A DNA stretch of 58,998 bases, from assembly GCF_003570925.1 (NCBI RefSeq), contig NZ_QXIS01000020.1, positions 1-58,998 of the forward strand, in the 5' to 3' direction. The DNA is from Candidatus Cryosericum terrychapinii (GTDB taxonomy: Bacteria; Caldisericota; Caldisericia; Cryosericales; Cryosericaceae). Each line of letters opens with the position of its first letter. Position 1 is the stretch's first letter. This document shows positions 49,298 through 58,219 of this stretch, piece by piece. The notes under the pieces are model-generated. The model searched no databases, was not told the origin of the DNA, and saw only the letters and a list, made by a program, of their open reading frames with translations. Both the position numbers and the translations under genes were made by a program.

Positions 49298-50059
49298 CTA
49301 CACCTGCTCTGCTATCGCAATCAGCTCGGCGAAGGCGGACGGCTTGAGGCTGGCTCCTCCGATCAATCCACCATCTACTGAAGGAAGGCCTGCGATGGAT
49401 GCGAAGTTAGCCGGCTTGACGCTGCCGCCGTACAGAATGGCGACAGAACCACCAATTGCCGTTCCGAGAAGCTGCTTGAGGTGCTGCCGGATGAGGTGGT
49501 GTGCTTCCTCAATTTGCTCATTTGTGGCATTCACCCCCGTTCCAATGGCCCATACCGGCTCATAGGCGACAACCAGCTGGGCGCCATCGCAGAGCTGGAC
49601 GTCACTGAGGGCGGTATCCAGCTGCCCGAACACGACCTCCTCGATCTTCCCCGCATTGCGCTCCTCGAGTGTTTCTCCAACACACAATACGGGAATGAGG
49701 GACGCCTGCAGGGAGTTGATCAGCTTGCGATGAAGCAGATCGGCTGACTCACCGATGATGTGTCTGCGCTCCGAATGTCCTATGAGCACATGGGTCGCCC
49801 CTGTCGAGCGGATCATGGCCGGCGACACTTCTCCAGTGAACGCGCCTTCTACCTCGGCCGCGACATCTTGAGCGCCCAGCAGTACCCAGGCCGGGACCGA
49901 ACCGGTTGTTGCCAAGGCTCCCAATGCGATGTAGTTGGGGAAGACGATAACCCGCACCTTGTCCCCCTGCGGGGGCGTGGCGGTAGCCAGCTCGACAAAG
50001 TACGCCCTTGCCTCCTCAACGGTCTTGAACATCTTCCAGTTTCCTGCGACCATTTTCAT
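49298..50059 (-). CDS. tpiA: Triosephosphate isomerase
   Basis: Glycolytic interconversion of dihydroxyacetone phosphate and glyceraldehyde-3-phosphate. 253 residues: VAGNWKMFKTVEEARAYF (catalytic Lys), LLGAQDVAAEVEGAFTGEVS, VLIGHSERRHIIGES (catalytic His), VVAYEPVWAIGTGVNATNEQ (catalytic Glu) and ILYGGSVKPANF. The ATG at 50059 has AAAGGAG 6 bases upstream; the frame is open for 41 more codons without similarity. It is alone among glycolytic genes here, last in the recG-ybeY series. Confidence 0.96.
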   Translation of the reverse strand: MKMVAGNWKMFKTVEEARAYFVELATATPPQGDKVRVIVFPNYIALGALATTGSVPAWVLLGAQDVAAEVEGAFTGEVSPAMIRSTGATHVLIGHSERRHIIGESADLLHRKLINSLQASLIPVLCVGETLEERNAGKIEEVVFGQLDTALSDVQLCDGAQLVVAYEPVWAIGTGVNATNEQIEEAHHLIRQHLKQLLGTAIGGSVAILYGGSVKPANFASIAGLPSVDGGLIGGASLKPSAFAELIAIAEQV

Positions 50060-50102
50060 GTTGTTCTCCTTTTGACGCGACACATGAGACACACGCCCAC
50101 TA

Positions 50103-51386
50103 TCACTCTTCATCCTCGGTAGAGTGTGGCGGAGCCGTGGGCAATCGCTCTGCACGCACTCTGGAGATTCTCTTCCCGACAACGTTCACCACTGTGAAAA
50201 CGACGCCGGCACGCTCTACCCTGTCTCCAACACGAGGAAGGCGTCCGATTTCAGACAGCATGAGCCCTGCGACGGTATCGTAGTCTTCACCCGACAACTC
50301 TGCCCGAAAGAGCTCCGAAACCTTGTCGGTCGACACGGAACCCTTGATGAGGTACGCATCGGCTCCCACATTCTCGATTTCCGCGGCCTCCTTGTCATAC
50401 TCGTCCTGGATCTCACCGAAAACCTCTTCCAGGATGTCCTCGACGGTAATGAGGCCTGAAACGGCACCATACTCGTCGAAGAGAACAGCTGTCTGGATGC
50501 GCTGCCGCTGCATCTCCTGGAGAAGGCTGCTGATCTTCTTGGTGTCGGGAGCAAAGAATGGCTGGCGGAGGATACCACTTGACTTGACGTTGGGCCCGGC
50601 ACCGCCCGCCATGGCTCTGAGCGCATCTTTAGCATAAACGACTCCTACAACGTTGTCGTCGTCCATGACCGGCAGACGGGAGTGACCGGTTTCGTTGATT
50701 GCCTTGATTACCTCACTGATCGGCGCGTCCTTCTCAACTGTTGTCACGTCCACAAACGGCGTCATGATCTCATACGCCAGCGTGCTGGTATAGTCGAAGA
50801 TGTTGTAGATGAGTCGCTCTTCCTCTTTGTTGATCACGCCGTCCTCCTGCCCCATCTTCAGCAAGTAACGGAAGTCCTCGGAATCGTTGAGGTAGCCGGT
50901 GTGCTTGGCATGCCGCAGCAGTGGCCCCGTGAAGACCCCCGAGATCGCCGCAAGTGCACGTGCGCCCGGGTAGAGCAGCAGGTAGAGCGGGTACAGAACA
51001 ACAGCTGTGGTGCGTGTGGCCTGTTCGGGAAACGCCTTGCCGATCGATTTCGGGATACTCTCAGCGAAGATAACGACAACGACCGTCAAGGCGAGTGTGG
51101 AGATCACCGCAAGCAGGTCCGGGTTCATACGCGTGAACACAGTGAGAACGACCCGAGCGAAGATAAAGGACGCCCCAAGATTGGCCATGTTGTTACCCAG
51201 GACCACCACGGTGATGAGCATCGAATGGCTAGCCGCCATTCTAGCTCTCAGCCGATCAGCGAGAGCAGATGATTCTCCGCTCTTGTCCAGAGCCATCGGT
51301 GTGATGGTTACGTAGCCGTATTCCACCATGGAGAAGAGGAACGAGAGAACCAGGAGGACCAGCAATCCGACGATCTGTCCAGTCAT
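50103..51386 (-). CDS. CNNM/CBS/CorC domain membrane protein (hemolysin C family)
   Basis: 427 residues: CNNM transmembrane domain (1-180, with ITVVVLGNNMANLGASF and FAESIPKSIGKAFPEQATR), paired CBS domains (about 200-330, MTPFVDVTTVEKDAPISEV, HSRLPVMDDDNVVGVVYAKD, DEYGAVSGLITVEDILEEV) and a CorC_HlyC domain (about 345-415). Members are magnesium exporters or Mg-dependent regulators; the hemolysin label is historical. It overlaps ybeY by 4 bases. Confidence 0.9.
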   Translation of the reverse strand: MTGQIVGLLVLLVLSFLFSMVEYGYVTITPMALDKSGESSALADRLRARMAASHSMLITVVVLGNNMANLGASFIFARVVLTVFTRMNPDLLAVISTLALTVVVVIFAESIPKSIGKAFPEQATRTTAVVLYPLYLLLYPGARALAAISGVFTGPLLRHAKHTGYLNDSEDFRYLLKMGQEDGVINKEEERLIYNIFDYTSTLAYEIMTPFVDVTTVEKDAPISEVIKAINETGHSRLPVMDDDNVVGVVYAKDALRAMAGGAGPNVKSSGILRQPFFAPDTKKISSLLQEMQRQRIQTAVLFDEYGAVSGLITVEDILEEVFGEIQDEYDKEAAEIENVGADAYLIKGSVSTDKVSELFRAELSGEDYDTVAGLMLSEIGRLPRVGDRVERAGVVFTVVNVVGKRISRVRAERLPTAPPHSTEDEE

Positions 51387-51892
51387 GCAGGCCTTCTCGC
51401 CACGTGGGAGCAGTGCCCCTGCGCTATTGTTGCGAACACCACTTCCTCGCGGTGCTCCATCAGAGCGCGGTCATGTTCCAGAGTGTGGTCGAAGCCCACC
51501 AGGTGGAGCAGAGAGTGAACGAGCGAGAAGGCGAGCTGGTCATCAAGCTCGTTCCCACTGGAGATGGCTTTGCCCTCCACCGCATCCATACAGATGACGA
51601 TGTCCCCTAGCACCCAGCCCGTGCCGGGCGCGGCATAGCCCAGCGGAAACGACAGCATGTCGGTGATCGAGTCGCTGCCTCTGTGGTCACGGTTCAACTC
51701 CCGCATCTGAGACCCAGGGACGAAGTAGCATGAGATAGCGACGGCGTGCCGAACGCCAGGAATTGCCATGATTTCCGGCTGTATCAGACGAGCGATGCGG
51801 GCGACAAGCACCACCAGAGCCTTGCTGTCCACCTGCCATCCGGGATCCGACAGTTCTACACGACAGTGTACAGATAGGTCAGGTTCTTTCAT
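51383..51892 (-). CDS. ybeY: Endoribonuclease YbeY
   Basis: Metallo-endoribonuclease for 16S rRNA 3' maturation and ribosome quality control. 169 residues with MRELNRDHRGSDSITDMLSF and the zinc site HSLLHLVGFDHTLEHD (H-x3-H-x5-H). It lies between the 7TM-HD gene (14-base overlap) and the CNNM gene, the usual pgpH-ybeY order. Confidence 0.94.
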   Translation of the reverse strand: MKEPDLSVHCRVELSDPGWQVDSKALVVLVARIARLIQPEIMAIPGVRHAVAISCYFVPGSQMRELNRDHRGSDSITDMLSFPLGYAAPGTGWVLGDIVICMDAVEGKAISSGNELDDQLAFSLVHSLLHLVGFDHTLEHDRALMEHREEVVFATIAQGHCSHVARRPA

Positions 51893-53966
51893 TTGCCTCC
51901 TCGGGCGTCAGATAGGCATCGCGAACATGATAGAACGAGATGAGGGACGTGAGAAAATAGTCCTTGGCGGAGGCAATCTCCCCCAGCGTGAGCTGTGACT
52001 CGGCAAGTTGACCGTCGGCAATGCGAGCGTTGACAACCGCATCGATGAGCCCTTCCAGAGCTAATTTGTCCACCCTAGCAAGCGAGCGCGCCGCGGCTTC
52101 AACGCCGTCGGCCAGGAAGACGAGGGAGGACTCCCTCGTGTGTGGCTTGGGCCCCTGGTACCGAAACGTGTCAGGCGAGAGGTTTGTCTGCTCGGCGGAC
52201 GCCTTGTCGTAGAAGAATTGGACGACAGTCGTGCCATGGTGCTCGGCAATGATATCAACCACCTCGGGCGGCAGGTGATTGCTTTCTGCAATCGTAACGC
52301 CTGCCTGAACGTGCTCAAGGATCACCTTGGTGCTCAGTTCAGGCGAGATATCCTCATGGATGTTCGGCAGTTCTCCGCGGTTTTCGCCGAAAAACTGTGG
52401 ATGCAGCAGTTTGCCGATGTCATGGTAGTAACCGCCAACACGGGCCATCAGCCAGTTTGCACCGATACGCTGAGCGGCACCTCCTGCAAGATTGGCCACG
52501 TTGAGGCTGTGATGGTACGTCCCTGGGGCGCTTTCGAAGAGGTGCGCCAGAAGCTTGCTTCCCGTATCCAAAAGCTCGCGCAGCCTCATGACCGTGGCGA
52601 CGTTGAACAGTCGCTCGAAAATCAGGGTCAACCCCAATGCAAACACAGCTGCAATGACCCCTCCTGCGACCAAGTATCCAGCGTTGGCAGCAATCACGGA
52701 TAGCCGCTGTTCAGTGAGCCCGGCAAGGGCGCCGTAGACAAGACCGGCTGATACGCCGGCAATCGGCCCGGCGATGAGAAGGGCGCTCATCTTGTTCGCC
52801 TTCCGCATGACGATGAATACGGAAATGGCCCCCACGACGAGCCCCGAGAGTACTTCCACGCGCATCGGAGCCATGATCCACGTCATGACCATGAGGGCAA
52901 GGCCAAAGACCGTGGCAAGGGCACCCTCGAAGAAAACGAACCCGAGCAGTAGGCAGAGAAAGAACGGGGTCATCGTGGTCGCCACGCTACCCGCGAGCCA
53001 CCCTATCGCGATGCAGGAGCCGCCGATGACCCCTGTCTCCATCAACAGATGTTCGGTCCGGCCTTTCGCTGAACCCACGAGCATGACTGCCAGCGCGACC
53101 ATTGCCCACGCCAGCAAGGTGACCAGTATCTGAGACACAATGTTTCGGCGAGCGCGGGGTCCCCAGACCAGGCCCATACTCAAGAGCAGATCGACGGTAT
53201 TCTGGTCCAGTACGCTCCCTTTCTTCACGACGGGGGTGCCGGCGAGGATGGTCGAGACGACCGGCGATATGGAGGATGCGGCCTTGTCACGGGCAAGCAT
53301 AGTTGCCTCTTGGTCGTACATGAGATTCGAAGACACGAAACGGGCAGCCAGGAGGTACGCCGAGCCTACCTGATTATCGGAGATACCGTAGTTTTTGAGT
53401 TCCGTGTTGATGCTCTCGCGGGCGGCAGGGAGGCTTCCCTCGAGTACGCCGCGACCCATGACTGTCGTCAGCGCCTGACGCGCCGCCGTCTTCGACGATT
53501 GAACCTCCGACTCCGAACACGTCGCGAGGTACTTCGTCGTTGCGCTTGCCGAGGTCATGAGCAATGCCGCGATCCGCTGAGACTGCTGGTCCACGGTGAC
53601 ATCCTGCACGCGTATGCTGATGACCCTTGTCATGATGTCTTCAAAGGCTGTGATCGCCGCCGGCAGCTGCGAGCTGTCGAACTTATAGATAGGAGCGACT
53701 TCGTCCCTTGCACGCTTGCGAAGGTCCTCAGTTCCGGCACCATCGACATAAACGATGTCTCGTCTGGAGACTATGTCGGCGTCGACAACGGTGCCTTCAG
53801 ACACACTTCTGTGCACGGGCATGAACGGAAGAGCACACAACACGGCAGAGAGAAGCGCTACCAGGACGAACACCAGGGTACCGGTCCGTCTGAACCGTTT
53901 GAGCCGGAGAACGAGGCTATGACGAGCACTTCGGAGGAAGTGAGCTATTCTATTCTGTCTGGTCAT
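51879..53966 (-). CDS. 7TM-HD family membrane phosphohydrolase (PgpH-like)
   Basis: 695 residues. One N-terminal membrane helix, an extracellular 7TMR-HDED domain (about 45-260), seven membrane segments (about 265-460) and a cytoplasmic HD domain (about 485-640) with HHSLNVANLAGGAAQRIGAN, YYHDIGKLLHPQFF, ESNHLPPEVVDIIAEHHGTT. PgpH in Listeria degrades cyclic di-AMP, and this is the likely activity. No diadenylate cyclase gene is in the window. The start MTRQNRIAHFLRSARHS is chosen; a longer form would extend 14 codons further into rsmD. It overlaps rsmD by 17 bases. Confidence 0.9.
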   Translation of the reverse strand: MTRQNRIAHFLRSARHSLVLRLKRFRRTGTLVFVLVALLSAVLCALPFMPVHRSVSEGTVVDADIVSRRDIVYVDGAGTEDLRKRARDEVAPIYKFDSSQLPAAITAFEDIMTRVISIRVQDVTVDQQSQRIAALLMTSASATTKYLATCSESEVQSSKTAARQALTTVMGRGVLEGSLPAARESINTELKNYGISDNQVGSAYLLAARFVSSNLMYDQEATMLARDKAASSISPVVSTILAGTPVVKKGSVLDQNTVDLLLSMGLVWGPRARRNIVSQILVTLLAWAMVALAVMLVGSAKGRTEHLLMETGVIGGSCIAIGWLAGSVATTMTPFFLCLLLGFVFFEGALATVFGLALMVMTWIMAPMRVEVLSGLVVGAISVFIVMRKANKMSALLIAGPIAGVSAGLVYGALAGLTEQRLSVIAANAGYLVAGGVIAAVFALGLTLIFERLFNVATVMRLRELLDTGSKLLAHLFESAPGTYHHSLNVANLAGGAAQRIGANWLMARVGGYYHDIGKLLHPQFFGENRGELPNIHEDISPELSTKVILEHVQAGVTIAESNHLPPEVVDIIAEHHGTTVVQFFYDKASAEQTNLSPDTFRYQGPKPHTRESSLVFLADGVEAAARSLARVDKLALEGLIDAVVNARIADGQLAESQLTLGEIASAKDYFLTSLISFYHVRDAYLTPEEANERT

Positions 53967-54561
53967 GGGTGCCGCCGCCGTCCGCCTCGTTTCTGTGCCT
54001 TGTTGCACGGAAGAATGTCATGCTAACGTCTCCGTAGCGCCTTTCTTTGTAGCTCTCCAAGTCTATCGCTGGCCCGTCATACCGTTCATGCACGGGTTGC
54101 CTTGATGCATGCTCCATGATTATAATACAGCTCTCTGCTGCGTCGCGCAAATGTTCGGACAAGGTGACGAGGAGCCCTTCCTGCAATCCGGAGTCAAAGG
54201 GCGGGTCTGCAAAGAGGACGTCGAACTCCGTTCCCTGCAATCCGCTCACGTATCCATCAGCATCGCCCTTGACGACAGAAGCCTGCTCCTGAAGCGCAAG
54301 CATTCGCAGGTTGTCATGGATGAGACGCACTGAGCGATTGTCCACATCGACAAAGGTTGTATGTGCCGCTCCGTTGCTGAGCGCTTCTATGCCGACTGCA
54401 CCAGTGCCGCTGCAGACGTCGATGAACCGCGCTCCTGCAAGAACCGGTCGCAGCATGTCCATGACGGCCTCTCGCGCTTTGTCGGATGTAGGGCGCAGCC
54501 ATGGTTCCTTCCCGAGTGTCTTGAGTGAACGGCCCTTCAGTGTGCCTGATCCAATGATCAT
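53950..54561 (-). CDS. rsmD: 16S rRNA (guanine-966-N2)-methyltransferase
   Basis: 203 residues: IIGSGTLKGRSLKTL, LRPTSDKAREAVMDML, SAM-binding RFIDVCSGTGAVGIEALSNG, and the catalytic FADPPFDSGL (D-P-P-F). The ATG lies 1 base after the recG stop. It is known to methylate G966 of 16S rRNA before 30S completion. Confidence 0.93.
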   Translation of the reverse strand: MIIGSGTLKGRSLKTLGKEPWLRPTSDKAREAVMDMLRPVLAGARFIDVCSGTGAVGIEALSNGAAHTTFVDVDNRSVRLIHDNLRMLALQEQASVVKGDADGYVSGLQGTEFDVLFADPPFDSGLQEGLLVTLSEHLRDAAESCIIIMEHASRQPVHERYDGPAIDLESYKERRYGDVSMTFFRATRHRNEADGGGTHDQTE

Positions 54562-54562
54562 G

Positions 54563-57022
54563 TCAGTTGTCCTCCATGCCAGGTTTTGAAGCGGGGTACC
54601 GGAGAGACAGCATGCGGACCAGATCCGCATGTTCCGGAGCACCAAGTGCCGGGTCGCGTTCCAGGAGCTCCGAGGCAGCCTTTCGGATTCCCGGAAGAGT
54701 GGAAAGATCGCGGTAGCTCAGGAGGGCTGTCGATCCGAACAGTGGAACGTCATAGCCATGCTGGACCGTCCCAAGGATGTCGCCGGGCCCTCGCAGTTTC
54801 AGGTCTTCCTCTGCGATCTGGAACCCATCGTCAGAGTTAACCAGGACCTGCAGGCGTTCGGTACCGTCGGCGGTCACGTTGCCCTGGATGAGGATGCAAT
54901 GGGAGACGGAGGATCCTCGGCCGACTCTCCCACGAAGCTGATGGAGCGTAGCAAGGCCAAATCTCTCCGCATCCTCGATGACCATGACGCTTGCGTTCGG
55001 CACATCAATACCGACCTCGACGACCGTCGTCGCAACCACGGCGTCCAGATTCCTCGACCGGAAGGCATTCATGGTAGACTCTTTCTCGCTGCTCTTCATG
55101 CGCCCATGCAACGACGCAACGCGCAGGCCCTTCAGGCTGCCTTCGCTCAGCTCCCGCATCGTCTCCTCGACTGACGCGGTGCCATCACCCTCGTCCGAAG
55201 CGGGGTCGATGGCGGGCACCACGATAAATGCCTGCCTGCCTTGACCTACCTGTTCACGCACCATGGCATAGGCGCTGTCGCGTGTCGCGGCCGTCAGGAG
55301 ATGCGTCTGGATCGGAAACCGCCCCGGAGGTCTCTCTAGCAGTTCGGAGATGTCGAGATCACCGTATATGGTCAGAGCCAGTGTTCTCGGAATCGGGGTC
55401 GCGCTCATGACAAGTGAGTGTGGCACGTTGCCCTTCGTTCCCAGAGCCACGCGCTGAGCAACTCCGAAACGATGCTGCTCGTCGACCACGCTCAGGCCGA
55501 GACGCTCGAATGCCACGCCCTCCTCGAGGATGGCATGCGTGCCGACGAGACAGTCGACTTCCCCGGTCGCGACTGCGCCCAGGATGCTCTTGCGCTGAGA
55601 TTTGGTCATCCCTCCGGTCAGCGTAGCAACTCGCAGCCCGAGAGGAGCAAGCAGCTCCTGGAGGACACGTCCCGTTTGCTCCGCGAGAATCTCAGTGGGA
55701 CTAAGGACCGCGCTCTGGTATCCGGCCACCTTGGCCGCGTATGCCGCGTACCCGGCCACCGCCGTCTTTCCTGAACCAACGTCCCCATGGAGCAGCCGGT
55801 GCATCTGCCTCGGTCTGCGCACGTCTCCCTCGATGTCTCGCATGGCTGCTGCCTGAGAAGCGGTGGGAACGAACGGCAGCACCCCGACATAGCGCTCGAC
55901 CGTTCCCTTGGGCAAGTCGAATGGGTTTCCCGGGACATCCTGTTCGGCATGCCGGCGCATCAGAACTCTCAGTTCAAAGAGAAACAGGCTATCGAACGCG
56001 AACCGGCTCCGCGCCTTTTCTGCCTCGTGTTCATCGGTCGGAAAGTGCAGAGAGCGGTAGCTCCATGCCAGGTCAGGCAGCTTGAAATACGACGCAAGGT
56101 CCGGTGGCAGATACTCGGCGGTCGCTGAGGGAATCCGGCCTATGGCACGCCACACATGAGCCCGCAGTCCCTTCTGAGTAATGCCCGAGGTGAGGTGATA
56201 GAGCGGTACGATCCGGTTCATATGCAGTTGAGCCGGCGGCGTTCCCGACTCCTCGAACACCGGCTGCATCAGCTGAGCCCCTTCGAACGAGTTCTCCAGT
56301 CTCCCGTAGAAATCGTAGTCATGTCCAGCCTGAAGCCTGCTCCTCACGAACTTGTTGTTGAACCAGACGAGATGAAACACACGCCCGCCCGGATCCCTAG
56401 CTGTCGCCTTGACCAGTAGAACCTTTCGTCGGATCTCAGTAACCGCCAGCAGACGTGCCTTGATGAGGACCATCTGCCCAAGCGACTCGCGCGACAGCTC
56501 CGTGGGATAGCGCAGGTCGAGGTAGCCTTTGGGCGCCTGCTGGAGCAGGTCGGCAATGCTGGCCACACCGAGTTTCCCCACGATCTCTTGAACACGGGGC
56601 CCCACTCCCCATAGTGTGGACACCGGTTCTTCGAGTACCTGCAGCAAGGCTTTCATGTTATCGACAGGAGGCTTCGACACCGGCGTTGCATGTGCCGGAG
56701 GCGCACCTGCAGGCACTGGCGACCCGGCAGGCGGAGACTTCGAGTCGTCCAGAAGGGCAAGAAGCGCGGAACACCTGTCTGCCCGCGCACGGTTCGACAG
56801 GAACTGATAATCGACCAGCAAGGACCGGAGCTCGTTCGATACGCCATGCTCCGCTGCAGGTTGTGTTCGTGTGCAAGAGCCTTCCACGGTCACCAGGGCG
56901 AGCCGCGCAAACCCACCTACCGCGGCGTCATCCTGACAGCCACGCTTGAGTTCCAGGCGCACCAGGCCCCGCAGAAGCTCTTTCCACGCATCTGATTCGG
57001 CTGGACTGCCTCCGCTGCTCAC
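54563..57022 (-). CDS. recG: ATP-dependent DNA helicase RecG, N-terminally extended
   Basis: Reverses stalled forks and resolves branched DNA. 819 residues against roughly 680-790 in most relatives. An extra N-terminal part (about 1-125) is helical with a Pro/Ala linker (SPVPAGAPPAHATP), as in Thermotoga-type RecG. The wedge OB domain follows (about 190-290). The helicase has Walker A LLHGDVGSGKTAVAGYA, VDEQHRFGVAQR (DEQH), LVMSATPIPRTLALTIYGDL, VEVGIDVPNASVMVIEDAER and HQLRGRVGRG. The start is GTG. Motifs are intact, in contrast to the PriA in this window. Confidence 0.95.
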   Translation of the reverse strand: MSSGGSPAESDAWKELLRGLVRLELKRGCQDDAAVGGFARLALVTVEGSCTRTQPAAEHGVSNELRSLLVDYQFLSNRARADRCSALLALLDDSKSPPAGSPVPAGAPPAHATPVSKPPVDNMKALLQVLEEPVSTLWGVGPRVQEIVGKLGVASIADLLQQAPKGYLDLRYPTELSRESLGQMVLIKARLLAVTEIRRKVLLVKATARDPGGRVFHLVWFNNKFVRSRLQAGHDYDFYGRLENSFEGAQLMQPVFEESGTPPAQLHMNRIVPLYHLTSGITQKGLRAHVWRAIGRIPSATAEYLPPDLASYFKLPDLAWSYRSLHFPTDEHEAEKARSRFAFDSLFLFELRVLMRRHAEQDVPGNPFDLPKGTVERYVGVLPFVPTASQAAAMRDIEGDVRRPRQMHRLLHGDVGSGKTAVAGYAAYAAKVAGYQSAVLSPTEILAEQTGRVLQELLAPLGLRVATLTGGMTKSQRKSILGAVATGEVDCLVGTHAILEEGVAFERLGLSVVDEQHRFGVAQRVALGTKGNVPHSLVMSATPIPRTLALTIYGDLDISELLERPPGRFPIQTHLLTAATRDSAYAMVREQVGQGRQAFIVVPAIDPASDEGDGTASVEETMRELSEGSLKGLRVASLHGRMKSSEKESTMNAFRSRNLDAVVATTVVEVGIDVPNASVMVIEDAERFGLATLHQLRGRVGRGSSVSHCILIQGNVTADGTERLQVLVNSDDGFQIAEEDLKLRGPGDILGTVQHGYDVPLFGSTALLSYRDLSTLPGIRKAASELLERDPALGAPEHADLVRMLSLRYPASKPGMEDN

Positions 57023-57055
57023 TGGGTCACTGATTCCTCGGATCTGTGCACAGGC

Positions 57056-58219
57056 CTAGGAGAAGTCCGCAAGGAAGCTCGAACCCGCCACAGGCGCTAC
57101 TCCGAGGTACTCCGACACTGTGGCTCCAAGATCCGCAAATGTTTCGCGGACTCCCAGGTATGTTCCGCCACGGCGCGAAGGCGAATATGCGAGAACGGGC
57201 ACGTACTCGCGTGTATGGTCCGTATCCGCAGCGAACGTCGGATCGCAGCCATGATCGGCAGAGATGAACAGGATATCGTCATGCTTCATTGACCTCAGCA
57301 ACTCGGGAACCGCCTCATCGAAGCGCTCCAGCGCGACGGCATAGCCGGCCACGTTGCGCCGGTGGCCGAAGAGCATGTCAAAGTCGACCAGGTTGGTGAA
57401 CAGCAACCCTTCCCAGTCGCTGGTCTTGATCAGCTCGATCGTTTTCTGGATGCCTTCCTCATTGTTGTGGGTGTGGAAATGTTGCGTGAACCCCTCACCA
57501 GCAAACAAGTCGTAGGTCTTGCCGACGCCGATGACATCCATACCGGCCTTGCTCACCTGGGTGAGCGTCGTAGGGCCCAGCGGATGAGCCGCGTAGTCCT
57601 CGCGATCTTCTGTTCGCACGAAGTGCCCGGGCGTTCCGATGAACGGACGCGCAATGACGCGCCCCACCAGGTTCTCACCCTGCAGGATCTCTCGCCGGCT
57701 GATGTCGCACATTTCATACAACTTGTCGAGGGGGATGACGTCGTTGTGCGCGGCGATCTGGAACACCGAGTCAGCCGACGTGTAGACAATCGGATAGCCG
57801 GTACGCATGTGTTCTTCGCCGAGTTCCGCGATGATCGTAGTCCCGGATTCTGGCCGGTTGCCCAAGGCCTTGGTGTTGAAGCGCTTTTCGAAGGCGTTGA
57901 TGACCTCAGGTGGAAATCCGTTGGGATACGTGGGGAACGGTTTGGTCAGTGTCAACCCCATCATCTCCCAGTGACCGCTTATGGAATCCTTCCCCCTGGC
58001 TTTCTCCTCCATGATTCCGAACGATCCAGTGGGACTGTCAAAGTGCCGGTCAAGCAGGTACTTCAGGCCAAGTTCCTCAAGATGAGGGAGGCGAAAACCC
58101 GGCACGCTCTTGTAAATATGGCGAAGCGTGTCCGAGCCACCATCCCCGTACATGAATGCGTCCTTGGCTTCCCCGATGCCTACACTGTCCAGAACAATGA
58201 CGATGGCTCTCTTCTTCAT
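57056..58219 (-). CDS. deoB: Phosphopentomutase
   Basis: Interconverts (deoxy)ribose-1-phosphate and -5-phosphate; alkaline-phosphatase-superfamily metalloenzyme. 387 residues: IVIVLDSVGIGEAKDAFMYG with the metal-binding Asp, GGSDTLRHI (catalytic Thr), GHWEMMGL, YTSADSVFQIAAHNDVIPLD, LVDFDMLFGHRRNVAGYA, ADHGCDPTF, DHTREYVPVLAY. It links the nucleoside phosphorylases PunA and Pdp to the pentose-phosphate pool. Its start overlaps the flippase-like gene by 4 bases. Confidence 0.96.
   Translation of the reverse strand: MKKRAIVIVLDSVGIGEAKDAFMYGDGGSDTLRHIYKSVPGFRLPHLEELGLKYLLDRHFDSPTGSFGIMEEKARGKDSISGHWEMMGLTLTKPFPTYPNGFPPEVINAFEKRFNTKALGNRPESGTTIIAELGEEHMRTGYPIVYTSADSVFQIAAHNDVIPLDKLYEMCDISRREILQGENLVGRVIARPFIGTPGHFVRTEDREDYAAHPLGPTTLTQVSKAGMDVIGVGKTYDLFAGEGFTQHFHTHNNEEGIQKTIELIKTSDWEGLLFTNLVDFDMLFGHRRNVAGYAVALERFDEAVPELLRSMKHDDILFISADHGCDPTFAADTDHTREYVPVLAYSPSRRGGTYLGVRETFADLGATVSEYLGVAPVAGSSFLADFS

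Noticed and set aside
49126-49347. Plus-strand frame encoding a repeated MKRPRPYFGRGL peptide
   Set aside because: It is simply the translation of the three hairpin terminator repeats and runs into tpiA antisense; no start signal.
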